Assembly (NCBI RefSeq): GCF_014898055.3
Contig: NW_023602073.1
Location: 81,758,678 to 81,822,677, forward strand
DNA length: 64,000 nucleotides
From: Talpa occidentalis
Taxonomy: Eukaryota; Chordata; Mammalia; Eulipotyphla; Talpidae
Direction: 5' to 3'
The first letter of the stretch is position 1, and every line of letters begins with the position of its first letter. Both the position numbers and the translations under genes were made by a program. Shown here in pieces: positions 58,343 through 64,000 of the stretch. Below the pieces are notes generated by a model. The model did not search any database and had not been told where the DNA came from. It saw only the letters and a program-made list of their open reading frames with translations.

Positions 58343-58719
58343 AAAAATGTTTATTAACATAACTTTGCATTATATCATCATATATTTCAGATGTGCATCT
58401 TTATGAATGGTCATCAGTGTATATACTATGTTCACCACTAAAAGTCCAATTCCATCCTTCACAATATAATTAACCCCTTCTTCCAAATTTACTAGCCCCC
58501 TCTTTCTTGCTTTCTGTACCAACTAATTTGGTCTTAAAACTCAAAAGTATATATTTGTTTAGTTCATTCATTTGATTTCAATCATATGGCATACAGGGAA
58601 AACATAAAGTGTTTCTTTACCCATCTGATTTATTTCAATAAGCATAATATCCTTTAGGTCTACCCATGTTGTTGCAAATGACAGGATTTCGTCACTTTTT
58701 ATAGCTAACTAGTATTACT

Positions 58720-58764
58720 CTGTGTGTGTGAGTGTGAGTGAGAGAGAGAGAGAGAGAGAGAGAC
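58720..58764. repeat. Compound (TG)n/(AG)n microsatellite
   Basis: TGTGTGTGTGAGTGTGAGTG followed by (AG)n inside the old L1, at the place where L1 copies often carry a TA/TG-rich tract. Confidence 0.95.
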
Positions 58765-59220
58765 ACATCTTGTTTATTCAATCCTCTGTCAGTGGACACT
58801 TAGACTGTCTCCAGCCCTTGATTATTGTGAATGGTGCTATTATAAACATGAAGATGCATATATATGTCTTTGAATTAGTTTTTTGTGTATAAATACCCAA
58901 AAGTGGGATAACTGGATCATATGGAATTTCTGTTTGTAAGTTTTCTGAGGTCTCTACATACTTCTTTCCATAATGGCTGTACCACACTACATTCACACCA
59001 GTGGTATAGAGGGGTTCCCTTCTTGACACATCTTCCCCAGTTTTGGCTTTCTCTTGCTTTGTTTTATGGTTAGTAGCTATTTTCATATGCAAGGAGATAC
59101 CTTATTGCTATTTTGATTTGCATTTACCTGATGATAAAAGATAAAATCTTCCCCTGTGTCTGTTGATCATCCATATGTCGTCTTTGGAGAAGTGTCTATT
59201 CAGGTTTTCTGTCCATTTTT

Positions 59221-59472
59221 TTTTATCTGTATAAGAACTGGGGTACAGGCCAGATGTGTGGGAGGGTAAGAGGATTCACCAGAGACAGAGTGGGGAACAG
59301 AACAGGCAGACTTACCGAAATACACTGCTGCAGGGAGCAGCTGGCGAGACCAGAGAGGTCTGCTCCGCCATGTGGGTAGCTCCCTGGCTGGCAGGGATGG
59401 AACCCGCACTGCAGAGGCTACGGACAGCTTCTCAGCACTGCACTAAATCTCCTGTGCTACCAGGGAGGCTGT
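59221..59472 (-). mobile_element. tRNA-derived SINE inside an L1
   Basis: Intermediate subtype ('ctggcagggatggaacccgcactgcagaggc'). The tail is short and AT-poor ('tttatctgtataag'). Target duplications CTGTCCATTTTT (59209-59220) and CTGTCCGTTTTT (59473-59484) match L1 text on both sides. Confidence 0.94.
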
Positions 59473-59650
59473 CTGTCCGTTTTTTAATAGGGTGGTTTTA
59501 TGGTTGTCAAATTTTATAAGTTCTTGATACAGTTTGGATAATAATCACTTCTCAGATGTATGATCTACAAATATCCCAATCAGTTGGATATCTCTGTGTT
59601 TCAATGATAGTTTCTCTCACTGTACAAAATACAGCTTTTTAAATCTCTGT

Positions 59651-60638
59651 TAATCCAATAATGCCTGAGACTGGTAACCATAACAGTTTCTATTTGTCCA
59701 TAAAGAAGTAGATTGAACAATTTAAAGATACTTCTGACTTCTTATAGCTCTAGCAAGTTGTTATTGAAATCCGTGGCTCTTTGTAGGTTCATCCACTACA
59801 AAGAAATGTGCCCCTATCTGTTGGTTCCTAATGCCTCTTCCATCTCTCAGTAAACATGTGTCCTAAGTGCTATACGAAACAGAGAAATTAATCAGTTTGC
59901 CTTTTCTCATATGACTTGGGGAAAAAAGTGTAAATGTAATTTTCCTTTCCTCAAACCCAAATAAAAATCAGCTATCACCATAATAGTTACCACCACCAGC
60001 AACAAAATTTACAAGTTAAAAATAATTTAGAAAAGAAAAAACTAGAGAGAATCACTAATGTGGGTATATTAGTAATTGATGGAATTGTGCAATTTTCTGT
60101 CACATAGGATTTGCCATTTTATGAACATGTATACAATCTAAAGGTAGCATTTGTTTACTGCCTTACCATTAATGCCTTACTGGAAAAATTGACCTTTTAA
60201 AATATATTTTATCTTATGTTTTCTGTATGACAGTGATTTTTTTTTTCAAATTAACCACAAGAAGCTATCAATGCATTATACACACTTTGAATTAGATTTG
60301 TCAGAGTTCACATTCTTTATTCATTTTTTATTCCTTAATATTATATAAATTATTTTATTATTTTCTCACTTGGAAGAACAAGGGCAATAAGGGAGTCATC
60401 ACTTGTATAACCATTTCAGAAGTTAAGTTTACAGTACAACCTATAATTGTACTGTACACATAACCTATCTCATCTAACTCAAGTATTAATAAAATGCAAA
60501 AATCTAACGAAAACAAAAAGGAGCATAGCATCAAACTACTTCTTGCAGCTTGATAGACTTTTATTCACTGATATATTGCTTAAAAGTTTTGACTCCTCTT
60601 GGTCACAGAAATCTGTAAGTCCTCCCACATTTTTCATA
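59651..60638. other. Unassigned stretch
   Basis: AT-rich, no repeat or gene recognised. Confidence 0.45.
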
Positions 60639-60654
60639 AAAGGAAAACTGAAGA

Positions 60655-60928
60655 GGGCCTCCCCGGTGGCTCAGCGGTTGAGCACTGGGCTGCGAAGCTG
60701 CCCACAGCCTCTGCAGTGCCGGTTTGATTCCCGGCCGCCAGTGAGGATCCCACATGGCGCGCAGACCTCTCCTGCCGCCTGCTGCTCCCCTCAGCAGTGT
60801 ATTTCCTCAGTCTGCCTGTTCTGCTCTCCGCTCTGTCTCTGGTGAATCCTCTTACCCTCCCACGCTTCTGACTGTACCCAGTGCTTGTATAAATAAATAA
60901 ATAAATAAATCTTTAAAAAAAAAAAAAA
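60655..60928 (+). mobile_element. tRNA-derived SINE, younger subtype, full length
   Basis: GGGCCTCCCCGGTGGCTCAGCGG start, B box GGTTTGATTCC, (AAAT)n then TCTTT and poly(A). Target duplications AAAGGAAAACTGAAGA (60639-60654) and AAAGGAAAACTAAAGA (60929-60944), one difference. Confidence 0.96.
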
Positions 60929-60944
60929 AAAGGAAAACTAAAGA

Positions 60945-61920
60945 ATAATCAAAGGACTAGATTAGACCAGATCCAGGAACACTTTCAGGACAGAACAGAA
61001 CATAGAATATTGTTGCAAGTACTGGGGTACTCTTTCTTAGATTTTCTGCTTTTATTTTATCTACCACTATTCATACTGCTTGTCCTCTGAATAGTAAAAT
61101 GCTTTCTGAACTCTTAAAGGACTTCACTCATTCTTATCATTTCTTTTACAAGGAGCATTCATTGATCCTTTTTAAGAAGGTCCTATGTAGGACTCTATTC
61201 ATGTAATTGAAGGAAATAAAATATGTGCATGTGCCTTATCTCTCAAAGGCAGAAACTACTTATCATTGACTTCTAAGTTGCAAAGAATAAAATACCACTT
61301 CTGTGTGGTCTGAGAAGCAATTAGCATATTGTGAGTTTCCACGTGTGAAGTGATAGCCTTATATAAGAATCCTGGCATTTGATGCATATTGAATTTATTT
61401 TTCCAATAAAACAACTATTTATTAAGAAACCTCCTTTATTGTAGCAAGCACAGGTCAGAAGGGACAAAGGGATCAAAGTGAGCACTAAAAGAAAGGAAAT
61501 CAGTACTCTAGATTTAAAAATACCTGCCATGAGTATCTGTATATGTGTGTTGATAGAGAGTGGCTGTGGGTAATCAATTAATCTTCTTGGAGATTCTTTC
61601 TGAGGTTGAGAGTTGGGTAAAGGCTGCTAAGAGGTATAAAAGAAGCTGGGAATCCTTTGTGGAGTATTCAAGTAATTCTTCAAATATGCCATTAAATAAA
61701 CTAGCGACAAAGTAATGGCCAACTAGCCTTCAACCTTTTATTGATTGAATGGTATTTCATATGTTATCTTTCTCCTTGGAGTCAACTTTACAAATAGGTT
61801 CTATGCTAAGAGTAAGTAATAGATCTAAAAACATTATGTTCTCTTTCAAAGAAGCAACATACACTTTATTTCCACTCAGAAATTTGAAATCCATTGTGCC
61901 AATAGGACAAGCTTCCTTCA
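60945..61920. other. Unassigned stretch
   Basis: AT-rich, no repeat or gene recognised; short ORFs only. Confidence 0.45.
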
Positions 61921-61931
61921 ATAGGAGCTCT

Positions 61932-62200
61932 AGGGCCTCCCCCGTGGCACAGCAGGTTGAGCACAGTGCTAAGAAGCTGTCTGCAGCCTCTGCAGCGCCA
62001 GTTCGATTCCTGGCCTGTCAGGGAGAAACCCACATGGTGTGGCAGACCTCTCCTGCCTTGCTCACTGCTCCCCTCAGCAGTGTCTTTGGTCCATCTGCCT
62101 GTTCTGCTTCCTACTCTGTCTCTGGTGAATTCTCTCACCCTCCTGCACCTCTGACCTGTACCCCAGTTCTTGTATAAATAAATAAATCTTTAAAAAAAAA
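61932..62200 (+). mobile_element. tRNA-derived SINE, intermediate subtype
   Basis: GGGCCTCCCCCGTGGCACAGCAGG start, B box AGTTCGATTCC, 'ccccagttcttgtataaataaataaatcttt' end. Target duplications ATAGGAGCTC (61921-61930) and ATAGAAGCTC (62201-62210). Confidence 0.95.
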
Positions 62201-62210
62201 ATAGAAGCTC

Positions 62211-63983
62211 CATTTCCCCCATCATCACCAATCCCATTCATCCCCTAGTTAGAATAAAATAAGAACCAAGGAAGCAGCAAATAGGCCCTTCTTCTGATCA
62301 TTATATCCCTAGCACTTAAAGAAAAAATTTCCTGGGTTATAGTAAAAGCTCAGTCACTACTTTTCAATACAGATTTGAATATATGAATAAGTAACAGAAT
62401 AAACTAGCTTCTCCAAGTTTCTGTTTTGAACCATCAGACCTATACCAGGTTCAGACATTTTCAGTCTGTGAAAGTATGGAAAATCAGAGAAAGTGATAAT
62501 GGGTGTGTGTGTGTGTGTGTGTGTATGTGTGTGCATGTGTATTTATTATTTTTTAAGCTCAACTGTGTTGTAACCCATCATTTGGACTTTGAATCCCGTG
62601 TCTCAGCAAGTAGGTATTTAGCTGAAAGGAGTCTTCAATGTCTGGATTCTGCTATGACATAACAATAATTGGGATGGCAAATCTAACATTTGAAATGTGA
62701 ACATTTGTATTTCTTAATTTTCCTCATTTTCTGAATTTTTAAGGGAAGAATCAAAGCTAAGAAAAACTTCTAGTATTTGTATCACTTGGTATCTTGCAAT
62801 GTGTGTGCATCTATGAGGAACAACAAGGAACAAAACAGAGAGTAAAAAGTCATTTTTGTTTTTAAAAATATTCTCAAAAATTAGATAGCAATTTTAAAAC
62901 TGAAAAAAAAAAAAAAACAACCAGGATATTTACCCATAATATTAGATCTAGTCTTTAAGGGCAAGAGATAAGATTTTGATCTGTAATAAGTCTGAGAACA
63001 GTAACAGTTGCTATCATTTATTTGCTGCTTCTGGTGATCTGTTAAATTGACATCTGTATAATGGTGGTTTCTGACAACACTAATAGACAATAACCTGTAT
63101 TAGGTCAGATCTTTATTAAATGATGTTTTTATCTTTAAAATGAAATTATGTGACTCATGTAATGTTCAAATTTAGGAAGTAATATACCATGAACAATAAT
63201 TTCATGTAGCTTATTTATAATATGACTTATCCCCTTTGAAGTTGCTGCCCTGGTGAGTTCTGCTCTTTAGAGTTTAGCCAATTTAAATGCAGAATGGGAC
63301 TCATTTCCTTCAATTTCAACACAAATCAAAGAAGGACTTTGTCTCGGTAGATGTCCTACATATAGCAGCTTTCAAAAGCCACCTTTCTATGAAGTCTCCC
63401 CAGCTTTTAACAAAGCTGGCTCTTGAAAAGAGATTGGAGGCACAGTGGCTATGAAAGTAAAAACAGCTAGAGGGACTGTAGGAGCCAGCCCTGGCTGCTT
63501 ACCAAGTTCTGCCTACCCAGAGAATCCTAAAATCAGCAAATGTGAAAGGGACTTAGAGACTGTCAAGTTCCTTTAATTTGAGGTCATTCAAAAAAAAAAA
63601 TTACTGTATGGCTTGTCCAAGTGATGACTAAACTGTTGGTAAAGGTAATCGTTCTTTGCAGAAATCATGTTGCAATGTAATTTCCTTTATAAAGAGACAT
63701 TTTCTCAGACTTCTAGTCTCAGATAGCTGTTAAGCAATCAATGTTGCCTTGTTCTAGATGTGAAGGGAGTAAGGTCCTGATTCAGGGAATAATTTGAGTA
63801 AAATTAAAATATTCTTTTTTTTTTTTTTTTCATTTTGCCCTGTTAGAGAAAGGAGTATTCTTCATGAAATTATTATCTAACGAATATACTAAAACCATTT
63901 TCACTTATGTCCCTCTCCTAGACTCTCCTTTTACTAGGTTTATGGTTCATGACTTTTCACAACAGAATTACTTCCGTATGACA
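62211..63983. other. Unassigned stretch
   Basis: Holds a GT microsatellite (62502-62540), poly(A)/poly(T) tracts at about 62904-62918 and 63815-63830, and otherwise unrecognised DNA. No gene. Confidence 0.45.
62502..62540. repeat. (GT)n microsatellite
   Basis: GT repeat with minor interruptions (gtat, gcat). Confidence 0.95.
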
Positions 63984-64000
63984 TTTTTTTTTTAAGATTT
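63984..64000 (-). mobile_element. Tail of another SINE running off the window
   Basis: T-run followed by 'aagattt' at the very end reproduces the left edge of every minus-strand SINE here (T(n)-AAGATTTATTTAT). Only 17 bp are visible, so the call rests on that signature. Confidence 0.55.

Larger units (their letters stand above)
58343..59650 (-). mobile_element. Old L1 3' fragment with nested SINE
   Basis: Minus-strand L1: 3'UTR from about 58345, then ORF2 C-terminal coding remnant. The frame at 58778-59092 reads EIPYDPVIPLLGIYTQ and FTIIKGWRQSKCP, matching the same segment of L1-B ([15 protein letters not shown]). 'catgttgttgcaaatgacagg' at 58667-58687 is another landmark. Interrupted by a microsatellite and by the SINE at 59221. 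Confidence 0.88.

Noticed and set aside
1..64000. CRISPR array, operon or bacterial mobile element
   Set aside because: Repeats are dispersed retroelements with A tails and target duplications; no spacer-repeat periodicity or bacterial genes.

Overview
This is a 64 kb stretch of AT-rich, non-coding mammalian nuclear DNA. No host protein-coding exon, host tRNA/rRNA gene, CRISPR array or prokaryotic feature is supportable. Nearly everything interpretable is interspersed repeat: two full-length-class LINE-1 (L1) copies, older L1 pieces, 20 copies of a tRNA-derived SINE (about 270 bp) plus the tail of a 21st at the right edge, one solo retroviral LTR, and ancient pan-mammalian repeats (L2, MIR, a MER5-like hAT remnant, a MaLR-like LTR). 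The SINE has A/B box Pol III promoter motifs in its 5' part and ends AATAAA-TCTTT-A(n), the layout of so-called T+ SINEs. It is not a primate, rodent, carnivore, equid or cetacean SINE that I recognise. From memory it most resembles the Rhin-1-type SINE of horseshoe-bat relatives, so a laurasiatherian, possibly a yinpterochiropteran bat, is my best guess at moderate-to-low confidence.

Layout. 1-16.6 kb: unique or ancient DNA (L2 at the left edge), six SINEs, a degenerate L1 3' end at 6.6-7.2 kb, a 469-bp solo LTR at 8.55-9.02 kb with TG...CA ends and a 4-bp target duplication, and a SINE split by a short L1 insertion at 9.5-10.1 kb. 16.66-23.13 kb: L1-A, full length, minus strand, with an open ORF1 and an ORF2 broken by at least six frame changes. 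A SINE lies immediately upstream of its 5' end, and three copies of one target site show two insertions at the same place. 23.5-30 kb: L2 and MIR remnants in otherwise unannotatable DNA. 30.5-33.85 kb: two older minus-strand L1 3' pieces in tandem, carrying three SINEs. 34-39 kb: an L2 with a SINE inside it, MIR, MER5-like and MaLR-like remnants, then a non-repetitive, relatively GC-rich block (38.45-38.96 kb) with a good CTCF-type motif. 39.4-41.1 kb: three young SINEs with perfect 17-18 bp target duplications. 41.32-47.22 kb: L1-B, full-length class, minus strand, older than L1-A, ORF1 open, ORF2 carrying in-frame stops, a frameshift and a change of a catalytic Asp in the reverse transcriptase. 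47.2-64 kb: mostly unique DNA with six SINEs plus the edge fragment, an old L1 at 58.3-59.65 kb, a G-quadruplex motif and an unusual imperfect palindrome at 57.5 kb.

How the parts relate. The L1s are the only protein-coding elements. L1 ORF2 enzymes are the expected source of reverse transcription for the SINEs (A-tails, 10-18 bp target duplications). All eight L1 segments I can orient are on the minus strand, which fits but does not prove an intron of a plus-strand gene. I found no convincing new biological system. The most checkable novelties are the double insertion at one target site, the L1 subfamily differences (a two-heptad duplication in ORF1, loss of the 3'UTR G-tract), candidate SINE 3' transductions, the palindrome and the CTCF-containing block.
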